From positions 4,668,501 to 4,732,500 of the forward strand of contig NZ_CP048000.1 in NCBI RefSeq assembly GCF_009931695.1: a DNA stretch of 64,000 nucleotides. The letters run 5' to 3'. This DNA is from Anaerocolumna sedimenticola (GTDB taxonomy: Bacteria; Bacillota; Clostridia; Lachnospirales; Lachnospiraceae). The notes beneath the pieces were generated by a model that worked only from the letters and a program-made list of their open reading frames with translations, searched no databases and had not been told where the DNA came from. Each line of letters begins with the position of its first letter. Positions within the stretch are counted from its first letter, which is position 1. Both the position numbers and the translations under genes were made by a program. Below are positions 45,822 through 56,229 of this stretch, one piece after another.

Positions 45822-46289
45822 TTATTTTTCGCGAACATATCCTAAATATTGAGGGTGATTTAAACAAATTAAATCTGTAATTCTCCCTGTTAATTGTCTG
45901 GGGCGGAAAGCAACTTTATCTATTTCATCAAGAGACATCCATAAACTTTCAACTTGTTGCCAGTCTCTTTCCGTAATGTCAACAGCTTTTTCACTTATCA
46001 GTTGTACAAGGAAAATATGTAATATTCTATGAGAATAATCAAAATATTTTTCTCGCAGTTCATCATTATCATTAATTTCTTCTGCAAGTGCAATAAATCT
46101 AACGATTTTTACTTTATACCCTGTTTCTTCTAGAACTTCTCTTATAACGGCATCTTCCATCGTTTCAAATTGATTTTGACCACCGCCAGGTAAATCAAAA
46201 TAGACCTCGTTATTTTCAGTAATACATCTATTAACAAGTATTTTACCATTATGTAGAATAATAGCTTTTGCCGCGCTCCTGATTGCCAT
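45822..46289 (-). CDS. NUDIX hydrolase
   Basis: 155 residues from ATG 46289 (AAAGGCAGG upstream). NUDIX box GGGQNQFETMEDAVIREVLEETGY complete; WMSLDEIDKVAFRPRQL is the C-terminal part seen in many clostridial NUDIX proteins. Substrate unknown. Confidence 0.87.
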   Translation of the reverse strand: MAIRSAAKAIILHNGKILVNRCITENNEVYFDLPGGGQNQFETMEDAVIREVLEETGYKVKIVRFIALAEEINDNDELREKYFDYSHRILHIFLVQLISEKAVDITERDWQQVESLWMSLDEIDKVAFRPRQLTGRITDLICLNHPQYLGYVREK

Positions 46290-46461
46290 ACGTATACCTG
46301 CCTTTATAATTTTTATATTCTTGCAAACGATTCGTTTAATTTTTATATATCTAATTATACATTTCCTGTATTTGGAAGTCAATTATAACCCAAAATTTGT
46401 AACTCTGCCACTATCCAGAAGGGAATATTATTGCCTGTTAAGTATAAAATAAAATCATTTT

Positions 46462-47466
46462 TTATTCACTTAGCCATTTCTTTAATATGATCAATTGGTT
46501 ATCATATCTTTCCAGTTCTTTGATGGTTCCAATCACCTGCTCTGCCCCAAGTTCATTCTCTTCCTCGTCAGAACTTTCAATTCCTAATGCCCGTTTTAAG
46601 TTGTATTCTAACCAACCAAGCATACCCGCATAACCGCTATTAAGTACACAATCCCAATCCGCGGTTTTTGTACTCATATATTCATTATAAGCATTTAATA
46701 AAATTTTGAATTTAACTTTATCTAATTCACCATTTCCATTATTAGCCCAATAATTTAACACTTCTAATAGCTCTTGATATGGATTTACATAACCCGCAGC
46801 TTCCCAATCAATGAAATATGGCATGTCTTGATACCACATTACATTTTTGGGGTCTAAATCCCCATGGCTGATAACCATAAATTCTGATAATTTATATTTT
46901 GATTCATTAATAAGAGTGTTCCAATAAATTAATTTATCAACCATTTTAGCGTAGGTGTCAATCCAGAAGGTATTTAACTCTTTTCCTTTTACTAGATATT
47001 GCTGCCAGTTATAGATTATAGAATCGTTATTATTTTTTTTTACTTCAGGTATAGTAATGTTTAATCGATGGATTTTACCTAACGAATTTCCTATTTTGTA
47101 ACAATGTTTTTCACTGATTAAAGGAGGAAAAATTGAAGTACCCTCAATCCAATGAAACACCATATAATACTTATTATTGGAATGCAGAACATTTTGACCG
47201 TCAATATTTAATGCAGCTATAACTGGTAAATGTTTGGAAAAGGCATTTGCAATTAGTTCTGAATTAATCATATTTTGCATTACGCCGTTTCGCTGCATTA
47301 TGGACGGGTTAAGCCATTTTACAGCGTATATATTTGTTTCAGTAGTTACCTGAAACATTTTGTGCATGAGACCACCTGAAATACTTAAGGGTTCTTGGAC
47401 TACGTTTCCAATCTTATATTTATTAAATAATTCTTTTATATCATTGAAAATTTCTGTGATACTCAT
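46462..47466 (-). CDS. Aminoglycoside phosphotransferase / choline kinase-like protein
   Basis: 334 residues. MVISHGDLDPKNVMW is the catalytic loop (HGDxxxxN) and PYFIDWEAAGYVNPYQEL the metal-binding D/E motif of the APH fold; the N-terminal lobe has VTTETNIYAVKWLN with the ATP-binding Lys. Family members phosphorylate aminoglycosides, choline or amino sugars. Given the neighbouring modification enzymes, drug inactivation is possible but unproven. Confidence 0.85.
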   Translation of the reverse strand: MSITEIFNDIKELFNKYKIGNVVQEPLSISGGLMHKMFQVTTETNIYAVKWLNPSIMQRNGVMQNMINSELIANAFSKHLPVIAALNIDGQNVLHSNNKYYMVFHWIEGTSIFPPLISEKHCYKIGNSLGKIHRLNITIPEVKKNNNDSIIYNWQQYLVKGKELNTFWIDTYAKMVDKLIYWNTLINESKYKLSEFMVISHGDLDPKNVMWYQDMPYFIDWEAAGYVNPYQELLEVLNYWANNGNGELDKVKFKILLNAYNEYMSTKTADWDCVLNSGYAGMLGWLEYNLKRALGIESSDEEENELGAEQVIGTIKELERYDNQLIILKKWLSE

Positions 47467-47749
47467 ATTTCTCCCCTTTAATTTTTATTTTTTATTAAAT
47501 ATATCATCTTTTGATATTATATCAAATAAAACCAAATGAATAAACAAAATTTACCAAAAATCCGTATGCCATATTTCAATTGATAAACTACATTTTTCGT
47601 TAGCTTTATGCTTTAATATTGGAAGAAATTATTAATTAAAATTCGGACCACCCCTAAAAGAGGTGATCTTGGATATCCTTTTTTATTGTTAGGTGGTATA
47701 CTTACCAGTAGATGAACCTAAATACCAACAAGTGAGACTTGTATAATAC

Positions 47750-48544
47750 TTATTTTCTTCCTGCTATAATAACATGATTGCTTGCTCCTAATACGGATTT
47801 TTCACGACATATACTATAATGGTAATTGCACCAGACTTCAAATTCAACATCATTGAAAGAATCTACTTTCTCTCGTAGCAATGGTGACATTCCATCCTGT
47901 GCAAAATGTTCGATTACTTGCATACCATTTCTTTTGTACAGCTCTTCCATTTCATCCATACTGGAATAATACGTATCTGTCCAAAAACATTTCTTGTCAT
48001 CATGTTTCAATACCCCAGTATTGAGTATTTGTTTCGCTAAATCCATATCCAAATATTTGATGTCGCTTATAGCCACATATTGAAATACGTAATATCTAGG
48101 AATATATGAGGTTACTAAAATCCCACCCTCTTTAAGAACCCTAAGTGATTCCGTAAAACATTTATGTCTTTCACTTTCAGAAATTAGGTGATAAAAGGGT
48201 CCCATATTGAGAACAATGTCAAATGATTCATTTTCAAAAATACTCATATTTGCAGCATCTAAAACAGAGGTATTCATATTGTATTTTTTATCCAATAACT
48301 TTTGATTCATTATATCAATATGTCTAGGTGTAATATCTGTAGCAGTGACCTCGTAACCCTTATCAGCTAGATAAAATGCATATACCCCTGTTCCGGCAGC
48401 ACAATCCAGAACTTTCATTTTATTATCAAATAATTCATCAAATATCCTAGTTGTTGTTATGAACTCAATTTTTCTGGCATTATTGGTTGTTAGCCTATCT
48501 TCTTCTCTGGAATTTTCATAACTTTCCACAATATAATTCTTCAT
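47750..48544 (-). CDS. Class I SAM-dependent methyltransferase under T-box control
   Basis: 264 residues. KVLDCAAGTGVYAFYLADKG is motif I, FDIVLNMGPFYHLISESERH motif IV. Homologous to the protein at 18618. GGAGGGAAGGAT precedes the ATG at 48544. A T-box leader ends 45 bp upstream on the same strand, an unusual regulator for a methyltransferase; induction by uncharged tRNA is expected. Confidence 0.87.
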   Translation of the reverse strand: MKNYIVESYENSREEDRLTTNNARKIEFITTTRIFDELFDNKMKVLDCAAGTGVYAFYLADKGYEVTATDITPRHIDIMNQKLLDKKYNMNTSVLDAANMSIFENESFDIVLNMGPFYHLISESERHKCFTESLRVLKEGGILVTSYIPRYYVFQYVAISDIKYLDMDLAKQILNTGVLKHDDKKCFWTDTYYSSMDEMEELYKRNGMQVIEHFAQDGMSPLLREKVDSFNDVEFEVWCNYHYSICREKSVLGASNHVIIAGRK

Positions 48545-48587
48545 ATCCTTCCCTCCATAAATAGAATAATAGTTAATTTATATAACT

Positions 48588-48860
48588 AAAAAAGCTCCCT
48601 CCTTTATTAATATTAAAGGACGAGAGCGTAAGCTTCGTGTTACCACCTTAATTTATCCGTATTTCACAATACAGACCTTAACAAGTACGGAATATAAATC
48701 GATACTCTGACGCTATAATGGGCGTACCCAGTGCAGCCTATACAAATGTGGTCGGTACACGGCTCCAAGACTGGTTCAACATATTATCAATAAAGTTTTT
48801 CACCAACCAACTTCTCTCTGAAATTTCAAATAATGTTTACTATCTCTTTTCATTGCCATT
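48588..48860 (-). promoter_or_regulatory. T-box riboswitch leader (methyltransferase gene)
   Basis: Minus-strand order: Stem I with CAGAGAG and GGTTGGTG, then GAACCAGTCTTGGAGCC, then T-box motif AAGGTGGTAACACG (complement of 48635-48649), then a terminator stem (CGTCCTTTAA / TTAAAGGAGGG region) and six T at 48588. The T-box bulge TGGT predicts discriminator A. The candidate specifier is CCA (Pro), from alignment with the T-box at 30.9 kb; tentative. Confidence 0.87.
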
Positions 48861-48960
48861 AATTATTTTTGAAAATTATAACCTTTATACCAGATCTTGT
48901 CAATATGGATAATTCTTGGAAGATAAATCGTATGATAATTCTTGGAAGATAAATTCGAAG

Positions 48961-49404
48961 TCACGATAAACACTGCATATATATTTTTTCTTCTGCACCC
49001 CAAGAGGCTATTCTCCTATCAACTACAGAAAAACCATATTTTTCATAGAGATTGTCATGATCACTTACTAAGTATACTTTTTCAAATCCTAAATCTTTGA
49101 CATAAGCCATTGCTTCTTTTATCAGTTTTTGACTGATTCGATTACCTCTATACTTTTCTCCAACAAACATAAAACTAATGTATGGGGTGTAAGGAACATT
49201 TGGGATACAATCTGTCTTGGCAACGGTACAATAAGCTGCAATTTCATTACCTTCAATTGCTATAAAAACGCGTTCCCATTCTGTAAAATGTTTATTTTTC
49301 ATCTTATTTGCTAAAGTTTTTCCTGCTCTCCAAGAACAATTTTCAGCATAATCAATAACTTTAGTCCATTCATAATCAATTGATGTAATTGCTTTAATAT
49401 TCAT
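48961..49404 (-). CDS. GNAT N-acetyltransferase
   Basis: 147 residues. YISFMFVGEKYRGNRISQKLIKEAM contains motif A (YRGNRIS), and VSDHDNLYEKYGFSVVDRR the C-terminal signature. Ribosome site ACGGAGGCAAATT. Substrate unknown. Confidence 0.87.
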   Translation of the reverse strand: MNIKAITSIDYEWTKVIDYAENCSWRAGKTLANKMKNKHFTEWERVFIAIEGNEIAAYCTVAKTDCIPNVPYTPYISFMFVGEKYRGNRISQKLIKEAMAYVKDLGFEKVYLVSDHDNLYEKYGFSVVDRRIASWGAEEKIYMQCLS

Positions 49405-49505
49405 AATTTGCCTCCGTGATATGTAGAGGGTTATTTATTCAGTTTCCTCCAATGAAGTTGCAGTATAATATATTTTTCATAATATATCATACTTTCATCA
49501 AGATA

Positions 49506-50096
49506 TCATAACAACATATTTGTAAGTTGGATAAAATCGGTTACAGTACTACCCTCACATTGAACATTTCTACTATTAAACATAATAGCATTCATTCCAA
49601 CTTTACTTGCGGCTTCCAAATTTCCCTCCCTGTCATCTACATAAAAACAATCTTCTGCATTACAACCTAATTGCTCGATTGTTCGCTGAAAAATACGCTC
49701 ATCTGGTTTTTGAATTTTCAAATCACCGCTGATACTAATTACATCAAAAAGTTTACTAATATCAAATTTTTCACGAAGATATTTACTCCATCTACTCGAA
49801 TCATTCGATATAATAGCTAACTTATATTGTTTTCTTATGGCAGTAATAAAATCCAAAAAACCATCGTTTAGTTCAATGGTATCTAAATATTCTTTCTCAA
49901 TTTTCTCCAAATCACCTTGAAATCCAATGGCCTCCCATACCTCTAATGATGTTAATTCTCCTACATCGGCTTTAAACCAAGGTGTATATATTTCTTCTGG
50001 TTTTAAATCAGGAAAAGTTCGTAGAACATATGGAACGAAATCATCTCCTGTCTGTTTTACTATAACTCCATACATATCTAATACAATTGCTTTCAT
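49506..50096 (-). CDS. HAD-superfamily hydrolase, subfamily IA
   Basis: 196 residues. AIVLDMYGVIVK is motif I (DxxG variant with DMYGV), AIISNDSS motif II, IQKPDERIFQ motif III with Lys, CFYVDDREGNLEAA motif IV. A small helical cap lies between motifs I and II. Acts on a phosphorylated metabolite; substrate unknown. Confidence 0.87.
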   Translation of the reverse strand: MKAIVLDMYGVIVKQTGDDFVPYVLRTFPDLKPEEIYTPWFKADVGELTSLEVWEAIGFQGDLEKIEKEYLDTIELNDGFLDFITAIRKQYKLAIISNDSSRWSKYLREKFDISKLFDVISISGDLKIQKPDERIFQRTIEQLGCNAEDCFYVDDREGNLEAASKVGMNAIMFNSRNVQCEGSTVTDFIQLTNMLL

Positions 50097-50566
50097 ATAT
50101 AATTTCCTTTTTATTCAAATTCAAGTTTCTCTATGTCAAATAAAATACTTACCCCAAAAACTATTTATCTCGTTTCACAGGAAATCTTGTGATGTTTTAT
50201 CTAACAAAGTACAAATAACTTTAAATTCTCATCCTATAATTATTGTAATAACTCTATAAAACACCATCTGTTAAATATTACCATTCTAATAACTGATAAT
50301 ATTATAACATCCTTTGTATAGCAAGGCAATAAATCACTACCTAAAATGAAAAAGTAACAACAAATCACCATACGATTTCCCCAAAAAGCATGTACTGATA
50401 TTGAGGAACCCTTTATTTAATTTCATTCCGGAACACAAAGTGTTTCATGGCAAAACAATCATACATAAGATTGCATGGAATGTATTAGCTATAAGTGCGG
50501 TATAATCAGTCATAGAGCAGTCAATATCAACCTGTGACATCTGACTGCTCTATGATCAACGTTATC
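50097..50566. other. Intergenic region at the boundary of the rhamnoside locus
   Basis: No gene. It contains AT-rich promoter-like DNA for the HAD gene and the terminator hairpin at 50511-50554. Confidence 0.5.
50511..50554 (-). terminator. Hairpin after the rhamnosidase gene
   Basis: CATAGAGCAGTCA (50511-50523) is exactly complementary to TGACTGCTCTATG (50542-50554). It lies just beyond the rhamnosidase stop. No strong T run. Confidence 0.65.
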
Positions 50567-53200
50567 TTATTTTTGTACAATTATCTCATATTCACCTGTT
50601 TTCAGCGTAAGCTCACACTTACCGCAGAGTTCCTTGTGCAGAATGCCGTTCACTTTTACACTTGATATAGTATCCCTCACAATGAATCTGGCTTTAGCAT
50701 CAAACGGAATTGTGATATGATATGCCACTCCTGAATCTGTCTTTTCCCATCCGCTCTTATACAGACCTGCAGCAGACAGATACTCTGCTCGCGCAAAATC
50801 AAATCTTTCGTCAATTTGCGGTTTTAAAGTTATTTCCTTGAAGCCGGGTGCACTTTCCACGGGATTGATACCGCACATATAGCGATACATCCATTCTACA
50901 ATAGATCCATACGCATAATGGTTCATACTGTTCATACCAGTATCGCTTACGAGACCATTCTCGAGTACAGAATTCCAGCGCTCCCATATTGTAGTCGCGC
51001 CCATATTCACCTCATATAACCAGCTGGGGAAATCCTCATTCAGCAGTAGTTGATAAGCATAGCTCTGGAGTCCGTTCTCAGAAAGCACCTGGCAAAGCAA
51101 ATAGGTTCCAACAAAACCAGTGGTAAGGTGGACCTTATTATCATCCAGCTTTTTCTTCAAATCCTGGACTAATCTCTCCTTATGCTCTTTCGGAACCAGA
51201 TTCATATACAAAGCAACAACCATGGCTGTCTGCGTATCCACTGCAATTCTTCCATTCGGAGTAAAATATTCTTTCTGAATTGCCTTTTTGATTTCTTCCG
51301 ATAATTGCTGATACTCCTTTGCTTTTTCTGTCTCTCCTAATACGGATGCTGCTTTTGCAGCCAGGCTGGCAGAATAGAAATAATATGCAGACGCAACATA
51401 ATAACAGTCTGTACCGCCGAAGCTGCTGCTTTTATCAAGGTTATCCAATGCAAGCCAGTCAGCAAAATGGAACCCGGTCTTCCATAATCTTGAGCTTCCG
51501 GTTAAGGTATCATCTTGCATCTTAATATAATCAACCCATAGTGTCATATTCTCAAATTGTTCCCGAAGCAGGGTCTTATCACCATAAAAAAGATAGGTGG
51601 TCCAAGGAATAACAGTTGCTGCATCTGCCCAAGCACAGGAACCATGTTGGACGGCATCTTCATTCCCTGATAAAACCATACAACGCTCCAGGATATCCGG
51701 AACAACATGCGGTACGGATCCATCATGAGTTTTTTGCTCTAAGAGCATGTCATAAAGATACTTTTTATAAAAAGCCGGAGTATACATGTTAAAACTGGCT
51801 GTCGCCGAAAACACTTGTGCATCACCAGTCCACCCCATACGCTCGTCTCTCTGCGGACAATCAGTAGGAACATCCAGAAAATTATCTCTCTGACTCCAAT
51901 GAGCATTTTCAATTAATCGGTTCACTTTATCATTTGAAGTTTCTAACTTACCTGTAAATTCCAGCCCGGAATGAATCACACAGGCTTCAAAATTCTTCAG
52001 GTCAATATGGGATAGTCCTATAATTTTTATATAACGGAAGCCATAAAATGTAAAGTGAGGTCTTATGACTGCCGGTTTCCCATTGGATATATATATGTAT
52101 TCCTCTTTTGCTGTTCTAAGGTTTTCATTATAAAAATTGTCATTCTGTAACAGCTCACCAAACTGGAGTCTAATTTTTTCTCCTGCCGGAAGATGGCATT
52201 TAAACTCTACCCATCCGGTGATAACCTGCCCAAAATCGATTACCTGTTCATCAGCAGGTGTATGAAGAAGTTTTACCGGAGCACACCTTTCAGTAATTAC
52301 TACCGGTGGACTCAGACGCTCTGTCAGTGTACCACAAACTGGGCTGAATTTTATCGCTGCTGCATATCCATTCAGATCACAATCTATAGTCGACCAGTCA
52401 TCCACTTCTTTTCCAGCATCGTATACTTCACCATCATAAATACTGCTTTCCAAGATCGGAGATGGATGGCATAACCAGCTTTCATCTGTGCCAATTACAA
52501 TATGTGACTCATCCTCAAGCATGATATCTATATCGCAAAGCAGGCCAAATTGACTGCCATACAATTCTTTCATCTGATTGATAAAGCCAAATCTCCCTTT
52601 ATACCAGCCATTTCCAAGAATGGCTCCAATCGCATTTTTTCCTTCACGAAGAAAAGAAGTGATATCATAAGTCTGATATTGCAGCCATTTATGATAATCA
52701 TTATAAAATGGCGCAAGATATTCATTTCCTACTTTCTTACCATTAATCTCGAACTCATAAGTTCCAAGGCCAGTGATATACGCACGGGCTGATTTCACTC
52801 TTTTCTTCAAGGAGAAAGCTTTGAAGAACTGCGGATGGATTTCTTTATCAAAGGGAGAAGTAATCCATTCACCGCTCCAGGGCTCATTCCCTTTGCCTGT
52901 CTCGAACCAGGATACTTCGCTTATTCCATGATCTTTTTCTGACCATACCAGAACGCGCCAATAATAGCGTGTACGTGGTTTTAGTGTAATATCAGGGGTA
53001 TATCCCAACGAGCTTATCGCTTCTTGTCGCCCACTATCAAAAATAATGTTACAAAATGCCTCATCTATTGCAATCTGAAGCTGTGCAGCCTCCTGACAGG
53101 TACCAGCTGAATCAGAGGTAATCCAGGAGAAAGTTGGCTTATCAAGCAGATAACCAAGCGGTTTCTCTATGTGATTAACTCGTAAATGTGAAATTATCAT
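50567..53200 (-). CDS. Alpha-L-rhamnosidase, GH78
   Basis: 877 residues. The family GH78 layout is visible: N-terminal beta domains (RVNHIEKPLGYLLDKPTFSW..., the bacterial rhamnosidase N domain near 140-320), then the (alpha/alpha)6 barrel with DVPTDCPQRDERMGWTGDAQVF, the signature that carries the catalytic acidic residues, and TTIWERWNS further on, then a C-terminal beta domain. There is no signal peptide, so it acts in the cytoplasm on rhamnosides imported by the adjacent ABC system. Confidence 0.95.
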   Translation of the reverse strand: MIISHLRVNHIEKPLGYLLDKPTFSWITSDSAGTCQEAAQLQIAIDEAFCNIIFDSGRQEAISSLGYTPDITLKPRTRYYWRVLVWSEKDHGISEVSWFETGKGNEPWSGEWITSPFDKEIHPQFFKAFSLKKRVKSARAYITGLGTYEFEINGKKVGNEYLAPFYNDYHKWLQYQTYDITSFLREGKNAIGAILGNGWYKGRFGFINQMKELYGSQFGLLCDIDIMLEDESHIVIGTDESWLCHPSPILESSIYDGEVYDAGKEVDDWSTIDCDLNGYAAAIKFSPVCGTLTERLSPPVVITERCAPVKLLHTPADEQVIDFGQVITGWVEFKCHLPAGEKIRLQFGELLQNDNFYNENLRTAKEEYIYISNGKPAVIRPHFTFYGFRYIKIIGLSHIDLKNFEACVIHSGLEFTGKLETSNDKVNRLIENAHWSQRDNFLDVPTDCPQRDERMGWTGDAQVFSATASFNMYTPAFYKKYLYDMLLEQKTHDGSVPHVVPDILERCMVLSGNEDAVQHGSCAWADAATVIPWTTYLFYGDKTLLREQFENMTLWVDYIKMQDDTLTGSSRLWKTGFHFADWLALDNLDKSSSFGGTDCYYVASAYYFYSASLAAKAASVLGETEKAKEYQQLSEEIKKAIQKEYFTPNGRIAVDTQTAMVVALYMNLVPKEHKERLVQDLKKKLDDNKVHLTTGFVGTYLLCQVLSENGLQSYAYQLLLNEDFPSWLYEVNMGATTIWERWNSVLENGLVSDTGMNSMNHYAYGSIVEWMYRYMCGINPVESAPGFKEITLKPQIDERFDFARAEYLSAAGLYKSGWEKTDSGVAYHITIPFDAKARFIVRDTISSVKVNGILHKELCGKCELTLKTGEYEIIVQK

Positions 53201-53280
53201 ATTTTACCTCCCACGATGCCGCTTCGCAGCATCTTAAATAATCTATAAGAACCTATATTTCCGGCTTTGCCTGGGATAAA

Positions 53281-54135
53281 TCAACCCTTTACTGCACCGG
53301 CGGTAATTCCTTCTATATATAGTCTTGATGTACAAATAAAAAGAAGAAGCATTGGAATCGTTGCAAATACAAAGCCAGCAATCATAGACCCCAGATCAAT
53401 TGAACCTGTTGCAGACTGAAACACTCTGATTGCAACAGTAATCACCTGTTTTGAATTAGATTCAATTACCATGAGCGGCCAAATGAAATCATTATAATAG
53501 TCAATCATCTTCATAATGGCAACGGTTGCTAAAATAGGCTTAGCCAAAGGTATTGCTATTTTGAATAATGCCTTAAATTCATTGCAGCCGTCCATACGAG
53601 CCGATTCAAATACCTCAGTCGGTAACCCCGTCATAAAGGTGCGACAAAGGATAATACCAAATACCTGTCCGCCAGAAATCCAAGGTAATATTAATGCAAG
53701 CCAGGTATTATAGATTTTATATGTCTGCATTAATGAATATTGTGATGTTAGTGTTAATACTCCAGGAACCATCATTAACGATATAATTGCCATAAACAGA
53801 AAATTCTTACCTGGAAATTCCAACTTTGCAAATACATATCCTGCATTAGCAGATAAAAGTACGGTTAGTACGGTAGCAATCGTAACCACTATTATTGTAT
53901 TTATCATATTTGGAATTAACATACCAATCGCTTTGTTATAATTACTCCATTGAATAGGATGAGGAAGCGACCAAAAATTTCCATAAATCTGTACATTTGA
54001 TTTCAAAGAGAGAATAAACATCAAAATGATAGGGATAAATGCAAGTAATAGTAATACAACCGCAATCAAAACAATCACGGATTGAAATGATACTTCTCTT
54101 AAATTCTTTTTTGATAGCACTTTTTTCACAGTCAT
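53281..54135 (-). CDS. ABC sugar transporter permease (MalG-type)
   Basis: 284 residues, six membrane spans. FESARMDGCNEFKALFKIAIPLAKPI is the EAA loop that contacts the ATPase. Starts 9 bp after the stop of the fused permease gene, same operon. The ATPase subunit is not in this window, so a shared MsmK-like ATPase is probably used. Confidence 0.92.
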   Translation of the reverse strand: MTVKKVLSKKNLREVSFQSVIVLIAVVLLLLAFIPIILMFILSLKSNVQIYGNFWSLPHPIQWSNYNKAIGMLIPNMINTIIVVTIATVLTVLLSANAGYVFAKLEFPGKNFLFMAIISLMMVPGVLTLTSQYSLMQTYKIYNTWLALILPWISGGQVFGIILCRTFMTGLPTEVFESARMDGCNEFKALFKIAIPLAKPILATVAIMKMIDYYNDFIWPLMVIESNSKQVITVAIRVFQSATGSIDLGSMIAGFVFATIPMLLLFICTSRLYIEGITAGAVKG

Positions 54136-54144
54136 TATCCCTCC

Positions 54145-56130
54145 TTAATCTCTTTTTGACTTAACACGCATGTTTAAAAGTGTTCCTGACATAATAACAA
54201 TAAACATTACAAGCCCCAGTGCGCATGCGTATCCATAACGGCCGAATTTAGTAGCATTAAAGTATAATTCCAAACCTGGTACATAAGTGCTTGTTCCCGG
54301 TCCTCCTCCGGTCAGAATATAGATGGAAGTATAATCCTGTACTACTCCGATAAAGGTAAGAATAACCATCATGAAGATTTCACCACTGATCATCGGAAGC
54401 TGGACCTGGAAGAAAATCTTACCTCTGGTTGCTCCATCAACTTTTGCTGCTTCGTATAAAGAAGCATCGATATTTATAAAACCTGCATAATAAACCAGGA
54501 AAGCAAGAGCATTAATGAACGGAAAACCCATGAAAATAATTGCCCATATAGCTGTCTTTGGATCTCCTAACCAGACATGCTGTAAATTTTCAAGACCTAC
54601 TGTTTTTAATACCTGATTGAGCATGCCAATCGTTGGATTATATATTTGCTGCCACATCAAGGTTGATACAACACCCGGAACCACCATGGGCAATACAAAC
54701 AAAAAGCGGAAGCCATATTTTGCTTTCGGTGATTTGAGTGAATATACCAGCCATGCAACCAGAAGTGGTACTGTTAATACTTTAATAAGTCCACAAATAG
54801 TCATCAGAATTAAATTACTGACACCAATTATGAAATAACCTTCTGATATCATTAATTTAAAATTCTCCAGGCCAACAAACTTAAGCTCTGACCATGTATT
54901 AAAATCCTTCGACCAATTCGTAAAAGCACCACCAACAGCTGTTCCTACCGGAATATAATTAAAGAAAAGTAGAAGTAAAAAGGTTGGAAACAGCAATATG
55001 TAAGCTGTTCTGTACTTTACCAGTGTTTTACCAAACCTGCAGATACACCTGTTTGCTTTTGGTATTGCCATAAGAAAGCTGATAAGTGAAAAAATAAGGG
55101 CAGCAATGCCGACAACCATAGATACTTTTTTGCAGGTAACCAGTAGACTGATATTATTTAAGGAACCTGTAGAAATACGCATGATGAAGTCACCCAGACC
55201 GGTGATATACATACTGTCACCCGTAGACATAATTCCGGTAATACTTTTTGAAAGTCTTTGGGTGAATACCTGCTGGTCCTTGTTATTGAGTATGTATAGA
55301 TATCCTTCTTCTGTTCCCACTGCAACATTGTTTCCATCAGTATCAATACCGATGACGCTGCTTGTAACCTGGATCATAGTATTAATCTTTCCCTGTCTTA
55401 AAAGCTGTAAATTATCATCAAATACAACATAGGAACCATCCCCGCAAAGTGCTGCATAGATTTCTTTGTTTGCAGCTTTCGAAAGACTTACCAGTTCATA
55501 TTTAGTCGCCAGCTTTGCAAGCTCATCGCCATTTTTGTTTATCTTGATTATCTCTCCCCTGTTATTAATGAAGATGATATTCTCATCCCCTGCAGTATAA
55601 GATACACCCTGTATTCTTGTCTTGTATTGGAGATTTTTCACCTGTTCGCCATCATAAGAATAAATAAGAATATTATGTTTATTCGTGCTGACACCGGCAG
55701 ATATTAGCATTTCGCTGCCATCTTCTGTTACATCAATCCCATAGACCCTTCGCTGAACATTGATTGTATTAATTAATTCACCTGTATCCAGATTAACAAT
55801 ATATATATTATTGTCTTCATTCCCTGCATAAACAATACGTTTCTGTTCGTTAACAACCATTTGGCAGAAAGGACCTTTTGCTTCCAGTTCCCATAATAGA
55901 TTATCTTGTTTATCAAATGTCTTAAGCATATTATTATAGGTACCGACAATCATTATTTTCTGATCTTGATCGTATGCAAGGCAATTGTTCTGCAATCCGG
56001 TTTTAATATTCGATTCGTTTAAAATATTTGAATTTTGACCGGAATACAGATATAAGATAAAACAGGCCACCAATATTATAAGAAATAATGCTGTAAGCTT
56101 CGACCAAAGTTTATCAATTTTCATATACAA
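54145..56130 (-). CDS. Beta-propeller fused to an ABC sugar permease (MalF-type)
   Basis: 661 residues. After an N-terminal span (about 12-30) comes a 300-residue region of WD/PQQ-like repeats (for example IVYAGNEDNNIYIVNLDTGELINTI, VAVGTEEGYLYILNNKDQQVF). Then a span (about 340-360) and a standard MalF-like permease (about 375-661) with EAA loop YEAAKVDGATRGKIFFQVQLPM. The usual MalF permease is about 300 residues. The topology puts the propeller outside the membrane, next to the solute-binding lipoprotein. Confidence 0.88.
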   Translation of the reverse strand: MYMKIDKLWSKLTALFLIILVACFILYLYSGQNSNILNESNIKTGLQNNCLAYDQDQKIMIVGTYNNMLKTFDKQDNLLWELEAKGPFCQMVVNEQKRIVYAGNEDNNIYIVNLDTGELINTINVQRRVYGIDVTEDGSEMLISAGVSTNKHNILIYSYDGEQVKNLQYKTRIQGVSYTAGDENIIFINNRGEIIKINKNGDELAKLATKYELVSLSKAANKEIYAALCGDGSYVVFDDNLQLLRQGKINTMIQVTSSVIGIDTDGNNVAVGTEEGYLYILNNKDQQVFTQRLSKSITGIMSTGDSMYITGLGDFIMRISTGSLNNISLLVTCKKVSMVVGIAALIFSLISFLMAIPKANRCICRFGKTLVKYRTAYILLFPTFLLLLFFNYIPVGTAVGGAFTNWSKDFNTWSELKFVGLENFKLMISEGYFIIGVSNLILMTICGLIKVLTVPLLVAWLVYSLKSPKAKYGFRFLFVLPMVVPGVVSTLMWQQIYNPTIGMLNQVLKTVGLENLQHVWLGDPKTAIWAIIFMGFPFINALAFLVYYAGFINIDASLYEAAKVDGATRGKIFFQVQLPMISGEIFMMVILTFIGVVQDYTSIYILTGGGPGTSTYVPGLELYFNATKFGRYGYACALGLVMFIVIMSGTLLNMRVKSKRD

Positions 56131-56229
56131 TACATTCTCCTTCCATTGTTATGATAAATGTATTACATTCCTTTCATCCTTTTTTCGCAAAAATCCCCTC
56201 TCTGTCAAGAGAGGGGATCAATTTAACCA

